Shown piece by piece: positions 11,272 through 18,377 of a DNA stretch of 64,000 bases. The stretch lies in contig NZ_KE136354.1 in assembly GCF_000406945.1 (NCBI RefSeq), positions 1,449,207-1,513,206 on the forward strand. Direction: 5' to 3'. The notes under the pieces are model-generated. The model searched no databases and was not told the DNA's origin. It saw nothing but the letters and a program-made list of their open reading frames with translations. Position 1 is the stretch's first letter, and every line of letters begins with the position of its first letter. The stretch is from Enterococcus dispar ATCC 51266 (GTDB lineage Bacteria; Bacillota; Bacilli; Lactobacillales; Enterococcaceae). The position numbers were made by a program, and so were the translations under genes.

Positions 11272-11416
11272 ATCGATACCCTCCATATCTAAATAGTACT
11301 ATAGAAAAACTGATAGATATTGAACATGGATAATATTGCTTAATTACATGTTCAAATTAACCACTTTGATGCATAAATTTTTATATACTCCTCCTCTCCA
11401 TATTTTTAACAAAAAA

Positions 11417-11430
11417 TGTTAACGCTTACA
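11417..11430 (-). promoter_or_regulatory. cre (CcpA) site upstream of the secreted-protein gene
   Basis: The minus strand reads TGTAAGCGTTAACA, a perfect match to TGWNANCGNTNWCA. It lies in the leader region of the gene starting at 11271, suggesting catabolite control. I could not assign -35/-10 boxes with confidence. Confidence 0.6.
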
Positions 11431-11718
11431 TATAAAGTGTAACATACAGCAGCTAAATTATTACCAAATATCCATAAATGAATATTCGGTGTCTATCCTA
11501 TTAATTTCTTATGTAATGAAAAAGACTTACTTTGGCACCTATAATTATACCCGTCAGTATTTTCAGTAAAACTATACTATCAGATAAGTTTAGCTGTCGA
11601 ACTAATTCTTGCGCTCATTTACTTAATCAAACGTTACAATATACAGATGCAGTATTTCTTAATCGTTTACATATCTCTTCTCGCTTAAGCATAATTATAT
11701 AACACTAAATATAGCGTG

Positions 11719-11750
11719 ATACAAAATAGTCATATACGACTATTTTGTAT
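11719..11750. repeat. 13-bp perfect inverted repeat
   Basis: Perfect 13-bp arms (11719-11731 and 11738-11750) around 6 bp, just past the end of the Fic-like gene. There is no T run on either side, so an operator or recombination site is as likely as a terminator. The rest of 11431-11718 shows no gene or motif I recognise. Confidence 0.5.
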
Positions 11751-11785
11751 TTGGGAAAGTGCTATAAAAATCATACAGACTTTTC

Positions 11786-12379
11786 TTAGAGCATTTCTAT
11801 TGTTTTCAAGTAGACTTTATAGTGAGCACTTCCGCTTAAAAATTTTCCAATGTTCATTAGTATACGTCCTCTGCGTCCATCCCCAACTGAAAACGGATGG
11901 ATCCCTTCGAGTTGATTATATTTATCTAAAATACTCTCTAACTTCTCTTCTTCAGTAGCTGCATTCTCCAACCGGTATTCTAGGTTATACACCAACTGTT
12001 GAATAAGAAATGGCGTTTGCGATAGCGAAGCAGTTTGGAATTCTGCACCTATAATCATGTTTTTTTTCTTTTTGAATTGGCCTTTATCATATTGAAGGCG
12101 ATCGGTTAAATCAGCATGAATCTCTTTGATAATGGCCACAGAAAGTTTATCATTATTCTCTAAATGATCCAATAGATTAGAAAAAGCTATTTTATGATTT
12201 TCAATTTCGTAAAATTCACGTACAGTTGCCCCACCGCTAACTGGCAGTATGCCATTCAAAATAATTGAGACTGTCGCAGGCAATGATATCGTATTTCCTT
12301 CGATCCCTGCTGAGTGGTGAGCAAGACGTACCAACATATCATCTAAATAGTCTTGTGGTATTTTTTTTAAACAAATCAT
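11786..12379 (-). pseudogene. Fic-family protein, C-terminally truncated and with altered active site
   Basis: About 197 residues from the ATG at 12379 (GGAGA 8 bp upstream). A longer frame reaching 12619 runs through a palindrome and a GC-rich block and is not protein-like. The class-II inhibitory motif is present (SAGIEGNT, about residues 18-25). The catalytic loop reads HPFSVGDGRRGR where active Fic AMP-transferases have HPFxxGNGRxxR or HPFxDGNGRxGR; the His is kept, while the metal-binding acidic residue and the Asn are changed. After MNIGKF the sequence leaves the family pattern and stops about 20 residues later, removing the C-terminal helices. Fic proteins usually AMPylate target proteins, often as toxins. 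This copy is probably inactive. Confidence 0.6.
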
Positions 12380-12490
12380 ATGGCTTCTCCAATAATAAAA
12401 ATAAGTTTCTACTATCAAATAATATAAAATAAAGTTGACTAAACACACTAAGTATACTAGCAGAGGAGAGGGAATGAGCAAGTGAGCAGA

Positions 12491-12539
12491 GTTGTACTCT
12501 AATTCACTAAAAAATTTTTTTAGTGAATTAGAGTACAAC
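12491..12539. repeat. Perfect 24-bp inverted repeat with 1-bp centre
   Basis: Arms 12491-12514 and 12516-12539 are exact complements around one T. The centre is A6/T7, so it could act as a terminator in either direction, but 49-bp near-spacerless palindromes are unusual. It separates the Fic gene from the GC-rich block. Confidence 0.85.
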
Positions 12540-12540
12540 A

Positions 12541-12770
12541 TGCTTATGCAAGTCCGTTCTAGCGTCGGATCGGTCAGTCGCGTGTTTCGCATCTGTATGC
12601 GTCGGTGTCTTTTCAACACACCTGAAACCCTCTTAAAATCCTCCCTAAGAGCATTGTTTCCGGTTACCGGGCTTTCGGCCCAGGATTACCACCCCCGCCG
12701 TTTACGGCCGCGGACGCCATTCGGGGAGAGCATGCATACAGTAATGCTCTTGATCCCCTAGCATTATTTA
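12541..12770. other. GC-rich structured block of unknown identity
   Basis: About 230 bp with markedly higher GC than its surroundings and several short hairpins: GGGC-TTTCG-GCCC near 12670, CCGTTTACGG near 12700, and AGAGCAT-N10-ATGCTCT near 12728-12751. No convincing reading frame on either strand. It lies where plasmids with this partition type often keep a replication gene or its control region. It could be a structured RNA or the remains of a replication or transfer origin; I recognise no named family. Confidence 0.45.
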
Positions 12771-12853
12771 TTGCAGCGGCTAATGCTTAACCTTTCCACT
12801 TCGTTTCTAAATTAATAGATCGCTGCTTGGCTCCAACGATGTTAAAAAAGCCT

Positions 12854-12882
12854 TTGCCATTTGTCCAGGTGCTTGGTATAAT
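12854..12882 (+). promoter_or_regulatory. Strong promoter of a short transcript
   Basis: TTGCCA (12854-12859), a 17-bp spacer, then a perfect TATAAT (12877-12882). No coding region follows before a terminator 32 bp later. Confidence 0.7.
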
Positions 12883-12888
12883 GACAGT

Positions 12889-12944
12889 ACATAAATCGTG
12901 AGTTATGTTTTGTCCTGCGAACGCCAATTCGTGGGGCTTTTTTT
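12889..12944 (+). ncRNA. Candidate small regulatory RNA (about 56 nt)
   Basis: A strong promoter is followed, after about 25 nt, by a terminator hairpin (CCTGCGAA with TTCGTGGG, two G-U pairs, 12914-12935) and a seven-T run. A transcript this short cannot encode much and fits a plasmid antisense or counter-transcribed RNA. A minus-strand 20-codon frame (12956-13018) points towards the same terminator, but it is not hydrophobic and does not resemble an Fst-type toxin. Confidence 0.5.
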
Positions 12945-13082
12945 GTATTCAATTTTTAACCTCTATCAAACCTTATAAGATACTCACAGAAAGCTTCTTC
13001 AATATTTTGAATACTCATAAAGTTACCTTAACCTAACTTATTTTGTAAGTAAACCCTTTAATGCTCCTCAAAACTACACAAG

Positions 13083-13400
13083 AGTATACTGGTATACCAA
13101 AATAACTATACAAGAGTATACCAGTATACTTCCGCGTAGTTATTTTTAGGTCAAATCACTCTCGCGAAATTTTAAATCGCCTATATAACTTGTTTTCATT
13201 TCCTTTCATTCCGGAATACAAAATACACGTAAGTATACCAGTATACTTACGCACCAGTATACTAAAAAAACTATGCAAGAGTATACTGGTATACTCTTGC
13301 ATATATTACATTTCTGTTACATCCTTACAAAAGTATCTTTCAAATGAGTATACCGTTGCATAGTTTTTTATGAATGGTATAATCTATACATGAGTATACT
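13083..13400. repeat. Palindromic repeat cluster (AGTATAC..GTATACT), candidate centromere/operator
   Basis: Four full 16-bp sites of the form AGTATAC-YR-GTATACY (13083-13098, 13115-13130, 13232-13247, 13280-13295) and three half sites (13254-13263, 13347-13354, 13393-13400). Two are extended palindromes: 12-bp arms at 13275-13300 and 11-bp arms around 13232. The last two half sites flank the parA promoter. This is the expected arrangement of a partition site bound by the small protein encoded after parA, which would also repress parA. Enterococcal pheromone-plasmid repB/repC-type modules likewise carry 8-bp repeats here. Confidence 0.75.
13356..13383 (+). promoter_or_regulatory. parA promoter
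   Basis: TTGCAT (13356-13361), 16-bp spacer, TATAAT (13378-13383), bracketed by AGTATAC half sites at 13347 and 13393. The parA start codon follows GGAGGG at 13427. Confidence 0.7.
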
Positions 13401-13426
13401 ATTGAATATTTTTCGGAGGGACATAC

Positions 13427-14245
13427 ATGGACGGAAAAGTATATGTTGTAGGAAATTTTAAAGGTGGCGTAGGAAAAACAAAAGTCGTCACAATGTTAGC
13501 GTATGAAGCAGCCACACAATTTAAAGATCGCACTTTAGTAATCGATTTGGATCCACAAGGGAATGCCACACGTGTCTTAGCCAAAACGGGTAATATTGAT
13601 AATATAGATAAATCTATTACTGACGGATTTCGTGTAGGTAATTTAGAGAATGAAGTCATATCCATTATGCCTAAACTTGATTTGATACCAGCCAATACTT
13701 CCTTCAGGAACTTAACAAAAGTATTGTTCGAAAAGTTTCCAGAAGATGAGATTTCTCAAATTTCTTATTTAAAAGAGTTAATCAAACCGTTGAAAGGAAA
13801 ATACGATCGTATTTATATTGATGTTCCACCTACCATTTCGGATTACTCAGACAATGCAATGATGGCAGCAGACTACTGTATTATTGTCTTACAGACGCAA
13901 GAATTATCATTAGATGGCGCGCAGACATATATCGCTTATATGCAGTTTCTCTCTGAAAAGTACAACGCACATTTGCAAGTACTGGGAATCATTCCTATGA
14001 TGTTACGACAGGGAGGACGTGTTGATACAAAAGTCCTCGATCAAGCAAAAGAAATGTATGGGAATAATGTATTGGGAACAATTGTAAATTACCAGGAACG
14101 CTTGAAAGTTTATGACGTGGAAGGTATCCATGTAAACAGAAATATCAGTGGAACTATAGAAATGTGGGACGGAAAGGCACACCAATTATTCATAGATGTT
14201 TTGACAGAGCTAGATGAACACGAAAGGTACTTGGAAAGCATTTAG
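13427..14245 (+). CDS. parA: ParA-family partition ATPase
   Basis: 272 residues. The deviant Walker A motif KGGVGKTK sits at residues 12-19 with the signature first Lys, followed by the switch region VIDLDPQGNATR (about 40) and YDRIYIDVPPTISDYSDNA (about 125), the Walker B-type segment. ParA ATPases bind DNA non-specifically and move or hold plasmid copies via a centromere-binding partner. The next gene (14276) and the upstream palindromic repeats supply the other two parts. Organisation and size match RepB/PrgP of enterococcal RepA_N-type plasmids. No replication initiator gene is visible nearby. Confidence 0.88.
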   Translation: MDGKVYVVGNFKGGVGKTKVVTMLAYEAATQFKDRTLVIDLDPQGNATRVLAKTGNIDNIDKSITDGFRVGNLENEVISIMPKLDLIPANTSFRNLTKVLFEKFPEDEISQISYLKELIKPLKGKYDRIYIDVPPTISDYSDNAMMAADYCIIVLQTQELSLDGAQTYIAYMQFLSEKYNAHLQVLGIIPMMLRQGGRVDTKVLDQAKEMYGNNVLGTIVNYQERLKVYDVEGIHVNRNISGTIEMWDGKAHQLFIDVLTELDEHERYLESI

Positions 14246-14275
14246 ATTATTATCGCGTAGGAAAGGAGTCGTTTT

Positions 14276-14686
14276 ATGAGTAAATCATTTGAACCACTTA
14301 TCAAAAAGAATAAGAATAGCCTACTAGAAAAAAATGTCAGCATTAAAGGAACCAATGAATTCGATCGGACACCCCTTCGGCCTATTATAACGCCCTCAAA
14401 AATAGACAGACCTTCTGAGCAAAAAATAGAACAACAATCACAAGAAAAAAGTATTCCAGATAATTTTTTTAAGGCTACAAAAACCGCAAAGTTATCACCC
14501 GACGTATTACTTCGATTAAATACTTTGAAACCATTTATTGAAGAGTTAGAAGAGACAGATAAGTCTACAGTTAATGATATGATGCAAATGCTGATTGAAT
14601 GTTATGTGAATACACGACTCACTACTCGTCAAAGAGAAGGATATAATCAAATGTATGCTCACCTTTTTGAGCACTCAAAAAAGTAA
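14276..14686 (+). CDS. Small partition partner protein (RepC/PrgO-like position)
   Basis: 136 residues, starting 30 bp after parA behind AGGAG. The N-terminal 65 residues are Lys/Gln/Ser-rich and probably disordered. The C-terminal half (about 66-130) is helical: KLSPDVLLRLNTLKPFIEEL and a segment STVNDMMQMLIECYVNTRL resembling the helices of ribbon-helix-helix or ParG-type proteins. It probably binds the AGTATAC repeats, contacts ParA through its N-terminus, and represses the operon. I recognise no specific family, and the function is inferred from position. Confidence 0.65.
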   Translation: MSKSFEPLIKKNKNSLLEKNVSIKGTNEFDRTPLRPIITPSKIDRPSEQKIEQQSQEKSIPDNFFKATKTAKLSPDVLLRLNTLKPFIEELEETDKSTVNDMMQMLIECYVNTRLTTRQREGYNQMYAHLFEHSKK

Positions 14687-14960
14687 AGCTTCTGATAAAT
14701 ATGCCCTACACTTAATCAAAAGCATGGATAACTGTCAATAAGCACCTTATGATGCGCAGTGCTCTTATTTAAGAGTATCCGAGACAAAGGAAGTTTGAAA
14801 TTCTTTATTCCTTAATACGTATTTAAAAGTAAACATTTTATCACTACTAATGACTAACTTATGATTCTGTAATTCAGTGAAAAAAATATTTTTGACTCAG
14901 CCTAATTCGTTAAAGGTAAGTCTAAAGTTATTTTTCCATGAGCATAAGGAGGTCACTCCG
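14687..14960. other. Non-coding stretch after the partition operon
   Basis: No reading frame with a ribosome binding site, no clear terminator and no recognised repeat. Confidence 0.4.
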
Positions 14961-15122
14961 CTGCGGTTTTCTCAATCTCTCGAAAACCGCGGCAGATCAG
15001 GCAAAGCCTGATGCGTCCTCTACTCCGCTCAAAACGACCCAAAAAGGCCTATTTTAATAGTTTTTAATAGGAATTAGTAGTTTTTAATAAGCCTAAAACA
15101 CATTTTTAATAACTTTTAATAA
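14961..15122. other. oriT-like region: inverted repeats plus 10-bp direct repeats
   Basis: GCGGTTTTC (14963-14971) pairs with GAAAACCGC (14982-14990). A second hairpin ATCAGGC-AAA-GCCTGAT lies at 14996-15012. These are followed by units related to TTTTTAATAG/A at 15052, 15061, 15071 (diverged), 15081, 15103 and 15113, mostly with 10-bp spacing. Hairpins next to short A/T direct repeats are typical of transfer origins of enterococcal conjugative plasmids. No relaxase gene is in the window, so the element would need help. Confidence 0.4.
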
Positions 15123-15524
15123 GAGGATGAAAGTCATCTTAATCAAGAATTTCTCTCCTCGTCTTTATATAATTGAGTAAAGAATGCCGCAGTCCATTCT
15201 TATTCTTGCTTTGCTTAAGAATAGGATAAAAGATTAGAGACTTTTCATATCCAATAGTCTATTGAGACAAAATTTTGTAGGATATACTTTGGGGAAATTT
15301 GAATTTTCTTGATAAATCGTAGACATATCCGATTAAGAACATACATTCAATAAAACAAATATCTGCTGTAAAGAAAACACACAGGTACTATTATTTGCAA
15401 ACAGATTTCCTTTCCTTTGATTGAGTATATGAGTAGATTGTTTTCTTGGTTATGAACTTCTAGTTCGTCATTTCCCTACTTATATTAATTTCAACAGGGC
15501 TTATTTCACGCTAATTGTTATAAG
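15123..15524. other. Non-coding stretch
   Basis: AT-rich, with no reading frame, repeat or promoter I can support. Confidence 0.4.
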
Positions 15525-15566
15525 AAAGCGACTCTTTCTACTAGACCAGAAAGAGTCGCTTTTTAT
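15525..15566. terminator. Terminator, probably bidirectional
   Basis: A perfect 15-bp stem (15525-15539 with 15548-15562) and 8-nt loop. The T run is better on the plus strand, but the nearest gene end is that of the minus-strand ATPase at 15615. Confidence 0.8.
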
Positions 15567-15614
15567 TAATGTAAGAAAGAAAAGAAGTGTTGTTCCCGGG
15601 TTTATACGGGGCCG

Positions 15615-16811
15615 CTATTCTTCCAGTAGAAAATCAAAAACATTTTTGTGTAGAATCCCATTTTGGGACATATCCAGTCGATCCATCGTGATCAACCATT
15701 TTGGATAATTGTCCGTAATTTTTTCAAAAGCTTTAAATTCTCGTTCTTTTGTCTGCTCGTCCATCACCGAAAGAGAGACTTGAATATACATTTTTGTATC
15801 CGATCTTTCCGCAATGAAATCAATTTCGGCGGTCCCGTTTTTCCCAACAAAAACCTGGTATCCTCGTCTGATTAACTCTAAGAACACAATGTTCTCAAGA
15901 TCGTGGCCCATGTTGGAAGACTTATAGCCGATCAATTGATTGCGTAGTCCCATGTCGACAATATAATACTTCCCGTTCGTCCGTAAGAGCTCTTTTCCGC
16001 GTATGTCATAACGATTGCACTGGTAAAGAATATAGGCATTACACATCAACATCAAGTAATTATCCACTGTGTCATGGCTGATTTTTGATCCCTCAGAACG
16101 TAACGTATTGGCTATTTTATTGGTAGACAGACTATTGCCGATATTATCAAATACAAATTTTGCGACCTTGTAGAAGCCACCAATTTCTCTTATTTCACCG
16201 CGGCTAATAATATCTCTTGAGAAAATAGAATCAAAGAGTCCTTGGTTAATCGTTCGAATCAAATTTTCGTCTTCCACCAGGTTCACTGCGGGGAAGGATC
16301 CGCTGCGGATATACTCTTGATAATGTTGTTCTAGATTATTTACCGTATCGTACTGTTTAAACTCCAAAAACTCACGGAAAGACAAGGGGTAGACCTTTAT
16401 TTCAATATACCGTCCGGATAAGTAAGTAAGATATTCTCCAGAAAAAAGACTGGAGTTTGATCCTGTCACATAAATATCCGCATTGAACGTCACCTTGAGA
16501 CTATTTATAACCTTAGCCCATTCCTGAATTTCCTGCGCTTCGTCAATCAGCAGATACACCCGCTTCTGTCCTGGAATCCGTTCCCTTAGATAAGCATGGA
16601 GGCGGTGGCCGTCTTTCAAAGGTTCATTTTCCATCTTCTCATAACTGATTTCGATAACTTGATCTTCTTCGACTCCACGCTCCAGCAGCCAGTCTTTATA
16701 CAGCATTAAAAGGGTTGATTTCCCACAGCGTCGGACCCCAGTCAGTACTTTTACAAAATCGCTGTCTTTTGCCTGAATTAATTTATCTAAATAACTCTGA
16801 CGATTAAACAT
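15615..16811 (-). CDS. AAA-type ATPase with C-terminal DUF4143 domain
   Basis: About 398 residues from the ATG at 16811, which follows AGGAGG; an upstream in-frame start at 16862 has no site. Walker A is GVRRCGKST (residues 25-33) and Walker B is VYLLIDEAQEI (about 90). The C-terminal half carries the DUF4143/nuclease-like domain with GKNGTAEIDFIAE. These proteins are widespread in accessory regions, and their role (DNA binding, toxin-like or defence) is not established. Two copies of TTTCGATTATACTC lie upstream. Confidence 0.85.
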   Translation of the reverse strand: MFNRQSYLDKLIQAKDSDFVKVLTGVRRCGKSTLLMLYKDWLLERGVEEDQVIEISYEKMENEPLKDGHRLHAYLRERIPGQKRVYLLIDEAQEIQEWAKVINSLKVTFNADIYVTGSNSSLFSGEYLTYLSGRYIEIKVYPLSFREFLEFKQYDTVNNLEQHYQEYIRSGSFPAVNLVEDENLIRTINQGLFDSIFSRDIISRGEIREIGGFYKVAKFVFDNIGNSLSTNKIANTLRSEGSKISHDTVDNYLMLMCNAYILYQCNRYDIRGKELLRTNGKYYIVDMGLRNQLIGYKSSNMGHDLENIVFLELIRRGYQVFVGKNGTAEIDFIAERSDTKMYIQVSLSVMDEQTKEREFKAFEKITDNYPKWLITMDRLDMSQNGILHKNVFDFLLEE

Positions 16812-16906
16812 ACTGTTCCTCCTAAAATCCTGCGACATAAGCGAAATATGTCTCATTCTCAATTATATTTCAAACATACTCTAATAATTTTCTTTCTATG
16901 CATATA

Positions 16907-16959
16907 TTTCGATTATACTCTAAAAAATCATTTATTTGTTTACTTTTTCGATTATACTC
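16907..16959. repeat. 14-bp direct repeat upstream of the ATPase gene
   Basis: TTTCGATTATACTC occurs at 16907-16920 and 16946-16959, 39 bp apart, with a weaker third copy near 16868. It is a candidate regulator binding site. The remainder of 16812-17216 contains no gene I can support. Confidence 0.45.
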
Positions 16960-17216
16960 GAGGAATTTTTGTTAATCGTAAAATCTAGTGAACTTTAATG
17001 GGTAGATACCTCTTATTCAGAATGAACGTGCCTTAAAACCCTTTATTTTACCACCCCTTTTAAAGTAAAAATGGGTCTGAGGTTAGTTGAGAGAAATATA
17101 ATACGTCTTTCTGCACAAAGAATACACGTTCGCTCATCGTCCTTGATAAAGGCTTTCCGAGAGGGGTAAAATAGAGAAAAGAATTATTCGGGCTAAGATG
17201 AAAGGCAGGCGGTAAT

Positions 17217-17528
17217 ATGTTGCGGGGCGAAAAAATTGTATTTACGGGTAAATTGGATACGTTATCTCGGAAGCAAGCGCAGGCCTTAGTCACTGCCTTA
17301 GGCGGAAAGCCGCAAGCAGCTGTCACTAAGGACACGACGATTCTAGTGGTAGGAAAGGCGAACACCAATCTTTTCCAAGAAGACCCGAGGAGTTTGAAGA
17401 TGCAAAAAGTGGAAGCTTTGCAACAAGAAGGCCATTCTGTTTGTGTTTTATCTGAGCAGGCGTTCTTGGAGAAAGCTCTGTTACACCTAAATCAAGTAGT
17501 GGGGATCATGAAAGGGAATCGTGGATAG
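17217..17528 (+). CDS. BRCT-domain protein
   Basis: 103 residues. Residues 4-82 form a BRCT fold like that at the C-terminus of DNA ligase: VFTGKLDTLSRKQAQALVTALGG, then the TTILVVGKANTN strand. Stand-alone BRCT proteins bind DNA ends or phosphopeptides; in Firmicutes they are found on plasmids and near Y-family polymerases, but their role is unknown. The ribosome binding site is weak (GGCGG-like), so the start is moderately certain. A terminator follows at 17578. Confidence 0.75.
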   Translation: MLRGEKIVFTGKLDTLSRKQAQALVTALGGKPQAAVTKDTTILVVGKANTNLFQEDPRSLKMQKVEALQQEGHSVCVLSEQAFLEKALLHLNQVVGIMKGNRG

Positions 17529-17577
17529 GAATATCCCTATTTAATTTTCGAACGGTTAAATGTCTTAAAGAAATTAA

Positions 17578-17623
17578 AGAAGGAACAATGCCTGATTTAG
17601 TCAGCTTTGTTCCTTCTTTTTTT
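17578..17623 (+). terminator. Rho-independent terminator
   Basis: An 11-bp stem (17578-17588 with 17607-17617) followed by seven T. It ends the BRCT-gene transcript. Confidence 0.85.
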
Positions 17624-17668
17624 CGTAGTAGATTTTGATAGGTAGTCCCTATGAGTAACCGACCGTTG

Positions 17669-17905
17669 CTACTGCTGGTCGGATTTGTACTTCAATAATT
17701 GTGATTGGAGTATCTTTAGTGCTTCGTTCAATCCGCTAAGACGGCCCTCTTCACTATCCAGCAATGCATAATGATCAGAGAATTGCTCTACCGGTGCACC
17801 CGAGCGTAATTGCTTATGTAGATACGTCTCTGTCTTTTTGATAGTAGCCTTACTAGTTGCAATCTTAGAACAAATCTGATCAACTACTTCCGCATAATGT
17901 TCCAA
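17669..17905 (-). CDS. Hypothetical small helical protein
   Basis: 78 residues with a TTG start behind AAGGGGGG. Entirely helical by composition, with heptad-like patterning (SKIATSKATIKKTETYLHK and LSGLNEALKILQSQLLKYK). I do not recognise the family. It stands alone between the BRCT gene and another hypothetical gene. Confidence 0.55.
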   Translation of the reverse strand: MEHYAEVVDQICSKIATSKATIKKTETYLHKQLRSGAPVEQFSDHYALLDSEEGRLSGLNEALKILQSQLLKYKSDQQ

Positions 17906-18045
17906 CTTTATGATATCCCCCCCTTAAAATTAAGTATACGCTCTCTTAATCAGGAAAGAAATAGTTCAAAAACTAGAAAAAAACGCTGAACAGCCGTACG
18001 CTACATACCTATTTCTGAGATGGCTAGATATCCCAGGTGCCTCGA

Positions 18046-18318
18046 CTACTCTATCCACTCCTCGCTCTGATTGAAGTCCTCAATCCAGGTAATTTCCGTA
18101 TCCAAAGTATCATTTTCTTCAATAGGGGAAGATGTTGGATTAGGATTCTTTCCGGCTATTTGCATTCGATTATTTGTAAAGACGTGAATCTGGAACCATT
18201 TTTCCTCTTGTAAAAGCTGTATATTGCGAATAGATTCCAGTGAAATCCATTGATTGTTAATGAAGATTTTATTTCCCCTTTTATTATTACTAATAAATAT
18301 ATAAAAATCTACTACCAC
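18046..18318 (-). CDS. Hypothetical protein, N-terminus uncertain
   Basis: Up to 90 residues. The frame is open from a GTG at 18318, but that start lies inside the terminator at 18304-18357 and has no ribosome binding site. An AGGGG site further in is not followed by a standard start codon. The C-terminus is acidic (ITWIEDFNQSEEWIE). The gene is probably truncated or uses an unusual start. No family recognised. Confidence 0.35.
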   Translation of the reverse strand: MVVDFYIFISNNKRGNKIFINNQWISLESIRNIQLLQEEKWFQIHVFTNNRMQIAGKNPNPTSSPIEENDTLDTEITWIEDFNQSEEWIE

Positions 18319-18357
18319 TATTGAACAAACAGTTCATTAGCTTTGGAAGTAGATTTT
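18304..18357. terminator. Terminator of the gluconate genes
   Basis: AAAATCTACT (18304-18313) pairs with AGTAGATTTT (18348-18357), with T runs on both sides. It lies 20 bp past the gluconokinase stop. Confidence 0.7.
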
Positions 18358-18377
18358 TTTGAAGCTTTTCTTCATTA

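Noticed and set aside
12380-12619. In-frame extension of the Fic gene upstream to 12619
   Set aside because: It reads through a 49-bp palindrome and GC-rich non-coding sequence and gives no protein-like sequence; the ATG at 12379 has its own ribosome binding site.
12492-12761. Plus-strand 89-codon frame in the GC-rich block
   Set aside because: No ribosome binding site, Arg/Pro/Ser-rich composition typical of a random frame in GC-rich DNA, and it begins inside the palindrome.
12956-13018. 20-codon minus-strand frame facing the small RNA terminator, considered as an Fst-type toxin
   Set aside because: The peptide is charged rather than hydrophobic, and the terminator lacks a T run on that strand.
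13083-13300. Palindromic AGTATAC repeats considered as a CRISPR array
   Set aside because: Unit length, irregular spacing and absence of cas genes do not fit; they are partition-type sites.
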